Source: Thereva unica
Taxonomy: Eukaryota; Arthropoda; Insecta; Diptera; Therevidae
Direction of reading: 5' to 3'
Assembly (NCBI GenBank): GCA_949987705.1
Contig: OX465282.1
Location: 66,461,922 to 66,525,921 of the forward strand
Length of the DNA stretch: 64,000 nucleotides
Positions 10,047 through 20,484 of this stretch are shown in pieces (position 1 is the first letter of the stretch; each line of letters begins with the position of its first letter). Position numbers and translations under genes: made by a program. The notes beneath the pieces are model-generated. The model saw only the letters and a list, made by a program, of their open reading frames with translations, was not told the origin of the DNA and did not search any database.

Positions 10047-10966
10047 ATTGGAGAAGGAATGATGAAACATCGCAACAGGAGAATTCTAATAGATACTTCA
10101 CTGTCCCGGCGATCACGCGAACCAGGTTTTAAATATCGTTGGCGTATTGAGGAAAAGTGTCAAAAGATGACTGCTGAGCCAACTATAAGATATGAGAACC
10201 AGGGAATTCGAGATGCGCAAAGCGACGACCTGGACATTTCTCCGATTTTGTCATGGAAAGAACACGAGGAGAAGCCTAAATGGAAAACATCGTAGAGAGA
10301 ATTGAAATCCTGAAGAGCTTTTGGGCCCAATGGGATTCATTGCATCTCCAAGGAGGAGTATTAAAGCGCAAATGGGAAACAGCTGAAGGTACCTCTCATC
10401 GAATGCAGGTGCTAGTCCCTCGTACTGGAATAACAGATACTCTGGAGGAGTGTCATCATAGCCCGTCAGGAGGACATTTGGGAGTCAACAGAACTTTGAC
10501 AAAAATAAAGGAGAGATTCTATTGACTTCATATGCTGGAGGATGTTACGAACTGGTGTCGCAAATGCACAGTTTGTACCGGCAGTAAGGCTCCTCGAGTC
10601 AGAGCGAAAGAAGAAACGTGACAATAACGTTAGAGCCTCAGTTGAGAAAATCACAAGGAAGGATCCTAAGACGGCCATAGACGGTGATAGGATGAAACCA
10701 AGGTACCACCTCCAAGCGAACAGTAGTGGATACAAGGAAGGTGCCCTTATTTGGCTGTTCAACCCCCGGCGACGGAAAGGCAAGTCTCCGAAACTTCAGC
10801 GTCAGTGGGAGGGGCTCTATAAAATCCTAACACGGCTCAACGATGTTGCCTACAGGATTCAACAAGGACCCAAAGCAAAGAAGAAGATCGTGCACATAGA
10901 CAGGCTGTGCCCATATCATCAGCCGGATCCAGGGTGGACAATTGTTCGGGACGAACAGTCCTAAGA
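10047..10966 (+). pseudogene. Gypsy-1 copy A pol remnant (integrase ends, no RT)
   Basis: Same joint order as copy B: end of the protease linker (MMKHRNRRILIDTSLSRR), a post-RNase H linker, integrase zinc site (GGHLGVNRTLTKIKERF, CRKCTVC), then directly the integrase C-terminal region (WEGLYKILTRLNDVAYRI). Frames are 10059-10295, 10280-10525 and 10542-10964. There is a frameshift near 10285, a Trp-to-stop change at 10523-10525 and further shifts near 10620. Sharing both internal deletions with copy B shows this is a family trait. Confidence 0.85.
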
Positions 10967-10969
10967 AGG

Positions 10970-11105
10970 TGACAATTGAAGAACTTAGAAGTTAGAAGTT
11001 GATTCAACGATTGTGGGTAGCTGTCTGAACTAACTAACTGAGCGATAATTGAAGATAACTTCAAGCTTCTTAAAAACTCGTCGAAAAGGAAAGAACATAC
11101 CACTA
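10970..11105 (+). repeat. 3' LTR of Gypsy-1 copy A, first part
   Basis: Begins TGACAATTG after the purine tract CTAAGAAGG and matches the 5' LTR up to the bases ACCACTA, where LINE-B is inserted. Confidence 0.8.
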
Positions 11106-11181
11106 ATAATAATAATAATAATAATAATAATTATATTTCAAAGAAAGTACACAAGATTTACATCTTTTAGAGTACATAATA

Positions 11182-13461
11182 TCTATATCTATAAAAATCT
11201 CGTGTCACAGTGTTTGTTACCGTACTCCTCCGAAACGGGTTGACCAATTTGCATGAAATTTTTTGTGTATATTTGGTAGGTCTGAGAATAGGTCGTAGGC
11301 TATTTTTTATACCTTTAACCAAAAAAACAGCTGCAAAATTCAAACAAAAATGGTAATTTTAGGAATTTTCACTTCATTTTAGTTTCAATAGCTTCATGGC
11401 CTACCTATTGTTTGACACATGTAAAATTGTCATTAAATTGAATCATTAGATACATTTAATGAAAATTTCAAATTTACGCAGCTGTCAAACAATAGGTAGG
11501 CCATGACACTATTGAAACTAAAATGATCCATTGCGGCCGTCTCAAGAGGGCGGTGTACCACTTTCTTCACAACCACCTCGACATGGGTATCAAATGAACG
11601 GGTATGATAAGTAGAATACAATAAGCAATGTAGTATACAAAATATATCTTTAGATCCATGGCGGCCGTCTCAAGAGGCCGGATTACCACTTTCTTCACAA
11701 CCACCTCAACATGGGTATCAAATGAAAGGGTATGTTAAGTAGAATATAATAAGCAATGTAGTATACAAAATATATCTTTAGATCCATGGCGGCCGTCTCA
11801 AGAGGGCGGGGTACCACTTTCTTCACAACCACCTCGACATGGGTATCAAATGAAAGGGTATGATAAGTAGAATACAATAAGCAATGTAGTATACAAAATA
11901 TATCTTTAGATCCATGGCGGCCGTCTCAAGAGGCCGGATTACCACTTTCTTCACAACCACCTCAACATGGGTATCAAATGAAAGGGTATGTTAAGGAGAA
12001 TACAATAAGCAATGTAGTATACAAAATATATCTTTAGATCCATGGCGGCCGTCTCAAGAGGGCGGGGTACCACTTTCTTCACAACTACTTCGACATGGGT
12101 ATCAAATGAAAGGGTATGATAAGTAGAATACAATAAGCAATGTAGTATACAAAATATATCTTTAGGTCCATGGCGGCCGTCTCAAGAGGGCGGGGTACCA
12201 CTTTCTTCACAACCACCTCAACATGGGTATCAAATGAAAGGGTATGTTAAGTAGAATATAATAAGCAATGTAGTATACAAAATATATCTTTAGATCCATG
12301 GCGGCCGTCTCAAGAGGGCGGGGTACCACTTTCTTCACAACCACCTCGACATGGGTATCAAATGAAAGGGTATGATAAGTAGAATACAATAAGCAATGTG
12401 GTATACAAAATATATCTTTAGATCCATGGCGGCCGTCTCAAGAGGCCGGATTACCACTTTCTTCACAACCACCTCAACATGGGTATCCAATGAAAGGGTA
12501 TGTTAAGGAGAATACAATAAGCAATGTAGTATACAAAATATATCTTTAGATCCATGGCGGCCGTCTCAAGAGGGCGGGGTACCACTTTCTTCACAACCAC
12601 TTCGACATGGGTATCAAATGAAAGGGTATGATAAGTAGAATACAATAAGCAATGTAGTATACAAAATATATCTTTAGATCCATGGCGGCCGTCTCAAGAG
12701 GGCGGGGTACCACTTTCTTCACAACCACCTCGACATGGGTATCAAATGAAAGGGTATGATAAGTAGAATACAATAAGCAATGTAGTATACAAAATATATC
12801 TTTAGATCCATGGCGGCCGTCTCAAGAGGCCGCATTACCACTTTCTTCACAACCACCTCAACATGGGTATCAAATGAAAGGGTATGTTAAGGAGAATACA
12901 ATAAGCAATGTAGTATACAAAATATATCTTTAGATCCATGGCGGCCGTCTCAAGAGGGCGTGGTACCACTTTCTTCACAACCACTTCGACATGGGTATCA
13001 AATGAAAGGGTATGATAAGTAGAATACAATAAGCAATGCAGTATACAAAATATATCTTTAGATCCATGGCGGCCGTCTCAAGAGGCCGAATTACCACTTT
13101 CTTCACAACCGCCTCGACATGGGTATCAAATGAAAGGGTATGATAAGTAGAATACAATAAGCAATGTAGTATACAAAATATATCTTTAGATCCATGGCGG
13201 CCGTCTAAAGAGGCCGGATGACCACTTTCTTTGCAATCCCCTCAACATTGGTATCAAATGAAAGGGTATGATAAGTGGAATACAATAAGCAATGTAGTAG
13301 ACTCAATATACCGATTCATGGCGGCCGACGCAAGACCCATGTTCTTTGAGGCATTTCATCTGTGTAAAATTCATATCTCGAAAAATATTAAGTCAATGGA
13401 TGGTTTTTATTGTTTACTATTGACTTATGGGTGCAGCGTAGGCGCACCGGGTCCCAGCTAG
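11182..13461 (+). mobile_element. Helitron-like (HINE/Helentron type) non-autonomous element
   Basis: Starts TCTATATCTATAAAAATC, close to the common 5' end of insect Helitron-like elements, and ends CAGCTAG. A hairpin GTGC(7)GCGCAC lies about 10 bases before the CTAG end. It sits between A and T with no target-site duplication, as Helitrons do. The interior is mostly a 14-unit tandem array. No Rep/helicase is encoded. It is inserted in the LINE-B 3' UTR. Confidence 0.75.
11525..13316 (+). repeat. Tandem array of fourteen 128-bp units with 256-bp higher-order period
   Basis: The word GATCCAT recurs every 128 bases from 11525 to 13189. Units alternate between type A (AGGGCGGGGTACC, TCGACATGG, TATGATAAG) and type B (AGGCCGGATTACC, TCAACATGG, TATGTTAAGG), cleanly for units 1-5 and 7-9, with mixed or repeated units at 6, 10 and 13. 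Repeated short ORFs of 60 residues on the - strand are by-products. A core of about 50 bp is related to the array at 22.3-24.0 kb. Confidence 0.92.
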
Positions 13462-13623
13462 TAAGGATATAAAAGAAAGAAAAAAAAAACATAAAAAGCA
13501 AAAATAAGCTTAAAATTAAAAATTACAATTAAAATGGAAATTAAAATATGTACTAAAATAGAATTAAAGGATTAAAAATTAAAAATGAGATAGAAATGGG
13601 AAAGGAAACAGAGATAGAGAAAG

Positions 13624-13799
13624 CTAGTGAGAAAAGGAGGAAGAAGATAGAAAGAGCGATGCATGTTTTCTAAAAGTTGTGGCTGTGCTCATTCGCTGTA
13701 TATGATTTGGAAGACTATTCCAGATTCTCAGGGTATACACAAAGAAGGACCGGCTACCAATTAGGGAAATATGAGCAGGAATCAGAAATTTGATGGATC
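13624..13799 (-). pseudogene. LINE-B ORF2 C-terminal end, out of frame
   Basis: Contains GSRSFFVYTLRIWNSLPNHI, the usual C-terminal motif of CR1/Jockey-type ORF2. It should continue the main frame but is shifted at about 13800-13812, so the protein would lose its last 55 or so residues. Confidence 0.75.
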
Positions 13800-16475
13800 T
13801 CAGGGATTGCAAAGGAAAGAGGAAATCAGAAAGATAAAATCAGAAAGATAGCAGGGACTTTTGGTATAAAAAACTTTATGTAAGAGAAGCAAGGCCATGA
13901 GATCAAGGAACTGAAAAAGGTCACAACCCAGTAAAGAATTTTGGACACCCGACACATGTTCAGATCTTCTCATATGAAAAATAAACCTGAGGCAATCATT
14001 AAATGCTACTTTGAGACGACAACGGCAGGATGAATCGAAAGAAATATACACCAGCGAGCCGTAAAGGAAATGAGGAACAACAAGAGATTTTATAAGTTTG
14101 GCTCGAATATGTGAGGATAACAGATTGCCATGTAGCCACAGTTTACGAAGAGTACCATAGATCTTAGAGAGCATCAAGGAGACATGATTGCAGCAGGAGA
14201 GTTTGGAATTCACTACAATACCCAGGTTTTTGGCAGAGTCGACTATTGGAAGAGGAACATTATTAAGTAACAGAGGTGGGAAAACATGTGAGGGCATCGA
14301 ACGACGACTAAGGAAAAGTACTTGCGACTTAGATGGATTTAATTTTAGAAAATTTCTAGAACTCCATTCGTTTATTTGAGACAAGGTGCTATTGAGTTCA
14401 GAGACACAGAGTTCAATTTGGTCAGGAGGACAAGAGATATATAGCTGGAGATCATCAGCATATAGATGAAAGAAGCAGCGACGGATAACAGAGGGAAGAT
14501 CATTGATGTAGAGGGAAAAAAGCAAAGGACCGAGGACCGAACCCTGAGGCACACCTGCAGGCACACTTAGAAAAGAGGATGTAACATTATTATGACGAAC
14601 ACACTGAGCTCTATTTGCGAGAAGAGAGGAGAAAAGCCGAACAGAAGAAGATGAAAAGCGATATAGTTGACTAAGTTTATGGAGCAGTAGCGAGTGATCT
14701 ACCGAATCAAATGCTTTAGAGAAGTCAAGAAGAACTAGTATTCCAGTATCACCACGGTCAAGGGCGGAACGGAGATCAGTTGTTACTTTCAATATAGTAG
14801 TTTCGCAACTGTGGGATTTACGGAAGCCAGACTGGAATTTAGAAAGGAAGTTACAAGAATCAAGATACCGTGAGATTTGGGTAAATAAGATTTTCTCAAG
14901 GACTTTGGCCAGGAAAGGAAGAATACTTATAGGGCGAAAGTCTGATAAATCGGCAGGGGAGGACTTTTTAGGAATGGGAGTCACAATGGCTTTTTTCCAG
15001 AGTGAAGGAACTTGGGAGGTTGTCAAGCAATAGTTAAGAATATGTGTGATGGTTTCAATGATTAGAGGGGAGAGAATCTTAAGAAAGCGAGGAGAGATTC
15101 CATCATATCCAACGCTATTGGACGAAATGGAAAGCAATATTCGAAGAACTTCAAGTGCATCCACACAATGGAAATTAAAACCATCAGAGTAAGTGAAATT
15201 GGGAGAAGAAGGATCGGAAGGGAAAGACAGCGAGGAATACTGAGGAGATTGAATGAAAGATGCATTGAGTGAGTTAACATCAACATCAAATGAATTAATC
15301 TCAGAGGTATGGATGCCTAAAGATCGAAGGTTAGACCAAAGTTGCTTAGTGGACAAAGAAGGATCAAGTTTGCGGGAGTAAAATGCACGTTTAGCGGATT
15401 TGACTTTGCTGTTGATTAAGTTACGAATATTTTTGTACTCACTGAGGTAGCTCAGGATCCTTGTTCTGCGATAGCGTCTGTACAAGTACTCACGCTCAAC
15501 AATCAATTTGCGGATTTCATTAGAAAACCAGGGGCAAGTTGGAGATTTACAACGTCTTCTTGTAGTTAGAGGGACACATTGATTATATAGTGATTGTATG
15601 AAAGAATTAAAGAGATCAACCTTAGTATCAACGCAGGTTGTATTATGGATATCAGCCCAAGGTATAGTGGAAGTAATTTCAAAAAGGCGAGCAGAATTGA
15701 TATTGTTGAAGTCCCGGTACGAATAAAAATTAGGCAGAGGGGGGAAGAGAAAATTAAAACGAAGGGAGAGGAAGAGAAGATCATGGTCAAGATAGCTGGG
15801 AGGAGAAATTTGGCTATGTTTAAACACTAAATTTGTGGAAGTAGCAGTGAGAACATCAAGGAGCGATGGATTATGGCAATTTAAAAATGTTGGCAGTTGA
15901 TTTAGTATATGCAAATCCAATGACTCCAGAAAGTATTTGAGAGTGTTCGCACGTTCATTGGCCTTCAGCAGGTCAACATTAAAATCGCCAGCAGCAATTA
16001 TGCTATCGTAATGACGGGAGAGACTCGATACAAGATCAAAGAAGTTACTAGCAACATCAGGAGTAAACACATTAGGAGGACAATAGACACTAACAACAAC
16101 ACACTTGTCATATGGCGACTTTATTTCTACAGCAATAAATTCAAATAGTGAGCCAATGGAGTGGCCTACTACCTTTGAGCAGAGAGAGGAGGTGACATAT
16201 ATTGCAACACCACCCCCAGTACGACCCATACGATCATTCCGGTGCATGCGAAAGGTAGGTAAGGCAGCATAGGAAGATGGGATTTCAGGTTTCAGCCACG
16301 TCTCATTTACTACAATAACATGCAATTTAGTGTTATCGAACAAGTATCTCAATTCATCAATTTTATTTCTTAGGCTTCTTGCGTTCATTATACATACATT
16401 CAGCCCTGAGGAGGAGGAGCAGAGGATATTCAGTAGCCTTCCTTCATTGTGTACTCTATCAGAGGAATACATCAA
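13800..16475 (-). CDS. LINE-B ORF2: endonuclease and reverse transcriptase
   Basis: 891 residues, open from the Met at 16475. The N-terminal apurinic-type endonuclease (about 25-250) shows NARSLRNK, NETWLKP, AAGDFNVDLL and a terminal LDH where SDH is usual. The RT (about 440-720) shows FRPISILPF, LDFSKAFDSVDHSLL, AGVPQGSVLGPLLF and catalytic YADD in HLYADDLQLY (near 678). It nicks target DNA and primes cDNA synthesis from the nick. The frame ends early because of a frameshift near 13800; otherwise it is intact, so insertion is fairly recent. Family assignment within CR1/Jockey is by eye. Confidence 0.88.
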   Translation of the reverse strand: MMYSSDRVHNEGRLLNILCSSSSGLNVCIMNARSLRNKIDELRYLFDNTKLHVIVVNETWLKPEIPSSYAALPTFRMHRNDRMGRTGGGVAIYVTSSLCSKVVGHSIGSLFEFIAVEIKSPYDKCVVVSVYCPPNVFTPDVASNFFDLVSSLSRHYDSIIAAGDFNVDLLKANERANTLKYFLESLDLHILNQLPTFLNCHNPSLLDVLTATSTNLVFKHSQISPPSYLDHDLLFLSLRFNFLFPPLPNFYSYRDFNNINSARLFEITSTIPWADIHNTTCVDTKVDLFNSFIQSLYNQCVPLTTRRRCKSPTCPWFSNEIRKLIVEREYLYRRYRRTRILSYLSEYKNIRNLINSKVKSAKRAFYSRKLDPSLSTKQLWSNLRSLGIHTSEINSFDVDVNSLNASFIQSPQYSSLSFPSDPSSPNFTYSDGFNFHCVDALEVLRILLSISSNSVGYDGISPRFLKILSPLIIETITHILNYCLTTSQVPSLWKKAIVTPIPKKSSPADLSDFRPISILPFLAKVLEKILFTQISRYLDSCNFLSKFQSGFRKSHSCETTILKVTTDLRSALDRGDTGILVLLDFSKAFDSVDHSLLLHKLSQLYRFSSSSVRLFSSLLANRAQCVRHNNVTSSFLSVPAGVPQGSVLGPLLFSLYINDLPSVIRRCFFHLYADDLQLYISCPPDQIELCVSELNSTLSQINEWSSRNFLKLNPSKSQVLFLSRRSMPSHVFPPLLLNNVPLPIVDSAKNLGIVVNSKLSCCNHVSLMLSKIYGTLRKLWLHGNLLSSHIRAKLIKSLVVPHFLYGSLVYISFDSSCRCRLKVAFNDCLRFIFHMRRSEHVSGVQNSLLGCDLFQFLDLMALLLLHKVFYTKSPCYLSDFIFLISSFLCNP

Positions 16476-16611
16476 TATTTAATGAGCAACAAAGCCACAT
16501 CACTAGAAGCAACATGCAGAAAGAGAATAGAGACAGTGAAGGAAAAGGTGAAGCAATTTGAAGAAAGAAGAATAGAAGAAGAAGATTTGAGGAAATTCTT
16601 AATTCTAACAT

Positions 16612-16735
16612 AACAAACAAAATTATTTATATAAAATAAAAAAAATAAAATAAAAATCAATTTCACTCTAATAACAAACAAAATTATTTATAAAAATAAA
16701 AAAAATAAAAATAAAAGCAATTTACTCTACGCTAC
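16612..16735 (-). repeat. AT-rich tandem duplication between LINE-B ORF1 and ORF2
   Basis: A unit of about 65 bp beginning ACAAACAAAATTATTTAT is present twice. The whole stretch 16476-16783 is a non-coding spacer. Confidence 0.6.
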
Positions 16736-16783
16736 ACTCAGCTCCACGAAGAAAGCGGGAAGTTCCATAATGAGAATTTGAGC

Positions 16784-17092
16784 TCAAAGGGAAGAGCCGG
16801 CAACATCATCCAAGTCAAGGGCAGAGGTGATTCTGCGTGGCTTCTGGTTACAGTCTAGCTGAACATAAACATGTCCCCGCCTGGTAAAAACAGCTGTCAC
16901 GAGCTTCCTCAATAAAAGTTTTCGTGCCGTTTGAAATATATCATTATTTTTGGACGTCAAACTTTCAGTCACTCGAATAATGCTGTCGGAGGCGAACCCT
17001 AAGTTGAGCCTCTTCAGTGTTAAAGTTCCATGCTGACGGCTTTTCTTCAAAAACTCCAGCTGCTCATTGACAGACGGAAATTTAACGATCAG
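16784..17092 (-). pseudogene. LINE-B ORF1 C-terminal fragment
   Basis: Open on the - strand to the LTR joint. The order VKFPSVNEQLEFLKKSR, then LTSKNNDIFQTARKL, then AVFTRRGHVYVQLDCNQKP matches the C-terminal domain of CR1-type ORF1 proteins (related to the baculovirus FP25K-like family), which bind element RNA. The N-terminal part is missing because the insertion is 5' truncated. Confidence 0.65.
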
Positions 17093-17097
17093 TAGTA

Positions 17098-17438
17098 GGG
17101 GCTAGAAAATGGACGAAGGTTCAAGAAGTTAGATAAAGGTGGAGCTTGGATATATAAAAGCGACTTACACGCGCTGAGGGAGCCAGTCTTGATTTGAAAA
17201 GCGACGAAAGTGTTCTAAAGTGATAACAGTGAAAAGTGGTGATTTAAAAGTGAATTATAAAGCGATAAATAGAATTTAATAGTGCCAGATATTAAATTGA
17301 AAGTGATTATAGTGAATTTTAAGAATTGTGTTTGTTATTAAATTGTGGTTTTGTTTGTAATAAATAAGTTTTGTGTGGATAATTAAAAAGTGTATTCCTA
17401 ATAATCCTACGAATCCGTTAAGCCTTAAAAATGTAACA
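17098..17438 (+). repeat. 3' LTR of Gypsy-1 copy A, second part
   Basis: Resumes at GGGGCTAG after LINE-B and matches 1922-2263 to the terminal GTAACA. It includes the TATATAAAAG promoter box. Confidence 0.85.
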
Positions 17439-18060
17439 GTATGTATATTTCTGAAAAACTTTTTTTGTGGTCTTTGACCCTCCATAACATGAGTAGCCGG
17501 CCAGTTGGATCTATGGACTTTTGGGAAATTATTTGTGACACCAAATGTATAAAGTGACTGGTCTATTATCCATAACACATAAATATAACTTAGGCTATAT
17601 TGTTAGTACCGGATGTTAGTAAAGGACTGTTTCGAAGTGGATGGGAAAAACAGGAGCTGTGAGTATTGAAGATCACACAACATCTGTTAGCAATGTCCTT
17701 AACGTTATTACTAAGGGGCCCAGCAGCAGAAAAAATTCAGTCCATACCTGCAGAACATCGAAACAATTAGAGGTTATTGGTTCAAGCATGGAAATGCGCT
17801 ACGGTGCAGTACATGCAAGAGGTTTATCGACTTCAACTTTAAAGTAAACTTCAAAGGCCAGGAGAAGCTTAACAACAACTATGCGCTGATATCGGAAGGT
17901 TAGTGCAACGACGTAACAAGAGAGGCTTTCCTTAACTCTTTTACCTACCGGGATCTACAACAAACAGCAAGATTAGCCGGAAAGAAGAATACGGCAGAAG
18001 TTTTGGAATATGAGGTAGCAAAGCAAGCATCAAGTAGTGCAGTCCTCCTCAGGGAAAAAA
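17439..18060 (+). pseudogene. Degraded Gypsy-1-related gag fragment
   Basis: The first 200 bases show nothing. From about 17640 the + strand carries capsid and nucleocapsid-side Gag homologous to copy B, in several frames: EMRYGAVH, QRPGEA, then REAFLNSFTYRDLQQTARLA and GKKNTAEVLEYEVAKQA. Multiple stops and shifts. It ends where an RTE-1 LINE begins at about 18075. It is a separate, older copy because its Gag capsid region is absent from copy A. Confidence 0.6.
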
Positions 18061-18074
18061 CTCGAAGGAGGAAA

Positions 18075-19500
18075 TTCAAATCAAGCCTTGGGCTCCTCTA
18101 TTGCATTTCTCCAAGTTTTACAGTCCCTTGCAGCATGTCTCCAGCTCCGGATGTTGAGCACTCCCTCTGCGTCAGCCGTGAGAGAGTCTATCCATCTCCT
18201 TCTGGGTCTACGTACTGGCCTACTTCCCGAAATTTCTGAGGCTATAAGCCATTTTGGAATTAATTGTCCTCCATCCTGATTACGTGGCCGGCTAGTCTCA
18301 CTCTGTTAATTTTTATTAAATTTGAGAGTTGTGGGTCGTCGAAAATTTCATACAACTCGTTGTTGTATCTTCTTCGCCATATTCCATCCTCTCTGGTTGG
18401 GCCTATTATGCATCTGAGAATTTTTCTCTCAAACCTGTTGACTCGTTCCTCTATGTCCTGGGTCATAGTCCAAGTCTCGCCACCATAACACAATACTGGT
18501 CGTATTACTGTTTTGTAGAGAGAGAGTCTCGTTTTCCTGTGCACAAATCTTGAGTGCAGGATTTGTTTCTGGGCATAAAAGGCTCTATTAGCCAGTAGTA
18601 TTCGTCTGGTTATTTCTTCTTTTTCTTCGTTTTTTTGCGATTGTAGACCCAAGGTAGACTGTTTTATCGACTACTTCTAGGTTATGTTAATCGATGCTTA
18701 TATTTCTTCACATTCTTAATCTTCCTGCTCTGAATTGTTGCATCACATTCGTTTTTTCTTCGTTTCTCTTCAGGCCTTTAATTCGACATAAAGTTCTTTT
18801 GCTGCCAAAAAGGGCCTTCCCACGATGTTCACGTCATCCGCATACCCAAGTAATTGTACCGACCGTGTAGTTATTGGCACTTCTCTGGACTGACGTTTTC
18901 CTTATTACCCATTCTAGGGCCAGGTTGAAAAGCATGGGGGCCAGTCCATCTCCTTGTCTACGTCCTTGACGTACTTCGAGCTTCTCTGTTATAACTTTTT
19001 GGAACCAGTGTTGGTGGTTCTATTGGAATACTATCTCGAGTGGTTACCATTGCCTCCGCATGTGAGTCTTCGTTTATTCCTTGGGCTGGATTCAATAAGT
19101 TTTGAAAATATTGTCTCCATATTTTCTTTATCATATCCGGGTCTGCTAATAAGTTCCCATCTATGTCTCTGCAGGTATCCGTTCTTGGCTGAAACTTATT
19201 GCTGATCTGGCGTGTTCCTTTGTAGGCTTGCCTAATTCCTGTATGTGTAGGATCCTCCTTTTCTATCTGCACCGTTTGTTTGCAGTTCTTCTTTTAAGCT
19301 TAAAGACTTCCATCCTTGCTCTTGTGGGCCTTGCGACGTACTCCCGGTGGCTCTGGTTTCGTTCTTCTATTGCATCTCTACAATTCTGATCGAACCAGTC
19401 AATTCTAGACTGCCTTTGGGCCTAGCCTAGGGCCTCTTCTGCTGTCTCCTTTACGCTATATTTCAGTTTTTCCCAGTTGCGGAAAAATCTGAAAATTTCG
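18075..19500 (-). pseudogene. RTE-1 LINE remnant (connector and RT C-terminal part)
   Basis: Antisense relative of the RTE-1 pieces at 26.4 and 33.7 kb. The left end holds the ORF2 C-terminus (SGSRPVRRPRRRWIDSL, then IEEPKA). The frame 18260-18652 carries EEITRRILLANRAFYAQKQ and QDIEERVNRFERKILRC. Further right are the RQGDGLAPMLFNLALEWVI palm motif and, after a gap, the connector between endonuclease and RT (TRQISNKFQPRT, IKKIWRQYFQNLL) and RIDWFDQNCRDAIEER. The early RT motifs are deleted near 18985-19010 and several frames are shifted. Confidence 0.8.
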
Positions 19501-19599
19501 TAAATCTGACTGTAAGTAATTTGATTCACTTTTTAATCGCCGAACTAAAAGTGACAGCTAATTACATACCGTGTAAAAGACATGGCCTAAGGCAAAGTG

Positions 19600-19718
19600 C
19601 ATCAGTTTAATTATTTGATGCACTCGTGTAAACTCGCTCATAAATTGTTAATTCAAACTTCAACCAAATAACAGTTTATTCAACTTCCAACAGATGGGGC
19701 ATAAATCATTACAATGTG
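19600..19718 (-). repeat. Gypsy-1-related LTR fragment
   Basis: About 120 bp similar to the U3 end of the copy B LTR on the same strand: CGCTCATAAATTGTTAATTC, then AACAGATGGGGCATAAATCA against AACAGATGGCGCATAATCA. Diverged; the rest of the LTR is not found. Confidence 0.5.
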
Positions 19719-19777
19719 GCAGTCTTTCCCAGCCTCTATCGGAAAAACTTAGAAATATCCCCAACTTGACCGGGTTA

Positions 19778-20196
19778 AGCCTGAACTACATTGAAAAGCA
19801 GTGCAGTGCAGCACTACGAAGGGAAATTTAGAATTCATGAAACTGAACGTGGCAACTCACATTAACTTCACTGCCTTGCACTGCACTGCACTCCGCTGCC
19901 TTGTCATAGGCTAATTTCTAAAAAACTGCTTCGCACTGCATGCCAATTTCTAAAAAACTTCATATGAAGTTGTCATTGCAATTGTTGTCAAAATGGATGA
20001 CTAAAAATTGATAGAAATAAGGACTTTCTAGACAACAAAAGTCACAAGGGCTACAAAAATATTACAAAAGGCTATATAGGAGTAGTCAATGTCAAAATAC
20101 TGCTTATTCAATATGTCTTAACACGCGTTCTCTAATAAACTACTGCAACATACTGCGCAGTGCTGCACTGCACTGCTTTTCAATGTAGTTCAGGCT
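19778..20196. mobile_element. PIF/Harbinger-type MITE, TTA target duplication
   Basis: 419 bp with inverted ends AGCCTGAACTACATTGAAAA continuing as GCAGTGCAGTGCAGCACT, about 38 bp near-perfect, flanked by TTA (19775-19777 and 20197-20199). The TTA duplication is the Harbinger TWA signature. It has CACTGCA-rich subterminal repeats and no coding capacity. Confidence 0.8.
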
Positions 20197-20484
20197 TTAG
20201 TAGCAGAAACGAATACTTGCTGCTACGGCGTTTTTACTCATTTTTACTTCTTGTCAGTTCAATCGATCAATACGATTGAGAAATAAATGATTTGACTTTT
20301 CAAAATAAAAATACAAATCGAAAAATAAAAGATTAACTTCAATATAATTTATTGACTTTTATTTTAATCCGCTCGCTTATGGTTGTAACGCGACGAAGTC
20401 ACAACCAGCCAATGACAACAATATGCACATATTAAAAGAAAAATTGTTTTTGATTTTTATAGTTTAATATTTTTTTATTAGAGA

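Larger units (their letters stand above)
11106..17095 (-). mobile_element. LINE-B, CR1/Jockey-like non-LTR element, 5' truncated
   Basis: The - strand LINE splits the Gypsy-1 3' LTR. Its 3' end is at the left: on the - strand the 3' UTR runs to TTTGAAATATAATTATT and a (ATT)n tail of about nine units at 11106-11133. Going right: 3' UTR (interrupted by a Helitron-like element), ORF2, an AT-rich spacer, and the last part of ORF1, where it stops abruptly against the LTR at about 17095. No clear target-site duplication. The clade within the Jockey/CR1 group is not resolved. Confidence 0.8.
1801..17438 (+). mobile_element. Gypsy-1 copy A, Ty3/gypsy LTR retrotransposon with nested insertions
   Basis: An old + strand copy whose own sequence survives as islands: 5' LTR 1801-2263, PBS 2266-2283, leader to 2371, gag from 7705, protease 8161-8613, pol remnants 10047-10966, polypurine tract about 10957-10969, and the 3' LTR in two parts (10970-11105 and 17098-17438). 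The rest is later insertions: a hAT-like element, a foldback, and LINE-B with a Helitron inside. Homology to copy B (2492-6520, - strand) sets the order and joints. All reading frames are broken. No target-site duplication is visible around the whole element (AATC on the left, GTAT on the right); the left edge may have been cut by LINE-A. Confidence 0.8.

Noticed and set aside
11433..13157. Series of 60-residue proteins on the - strand
   Set aside because: They recur with the 128-bp repeat period and its 256-bp dimer; they are by-products of the array.
11525..13316. CRISPR array
   Set aside because: Units of 128 bp repeat in full with no unique spacers; the context is a eukaryotic Helitron-like element.
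11106..17438. Target-site duplication for LINE-B
   Set aside because: CTA on the left and GTA on the right are too short and unequal to call.
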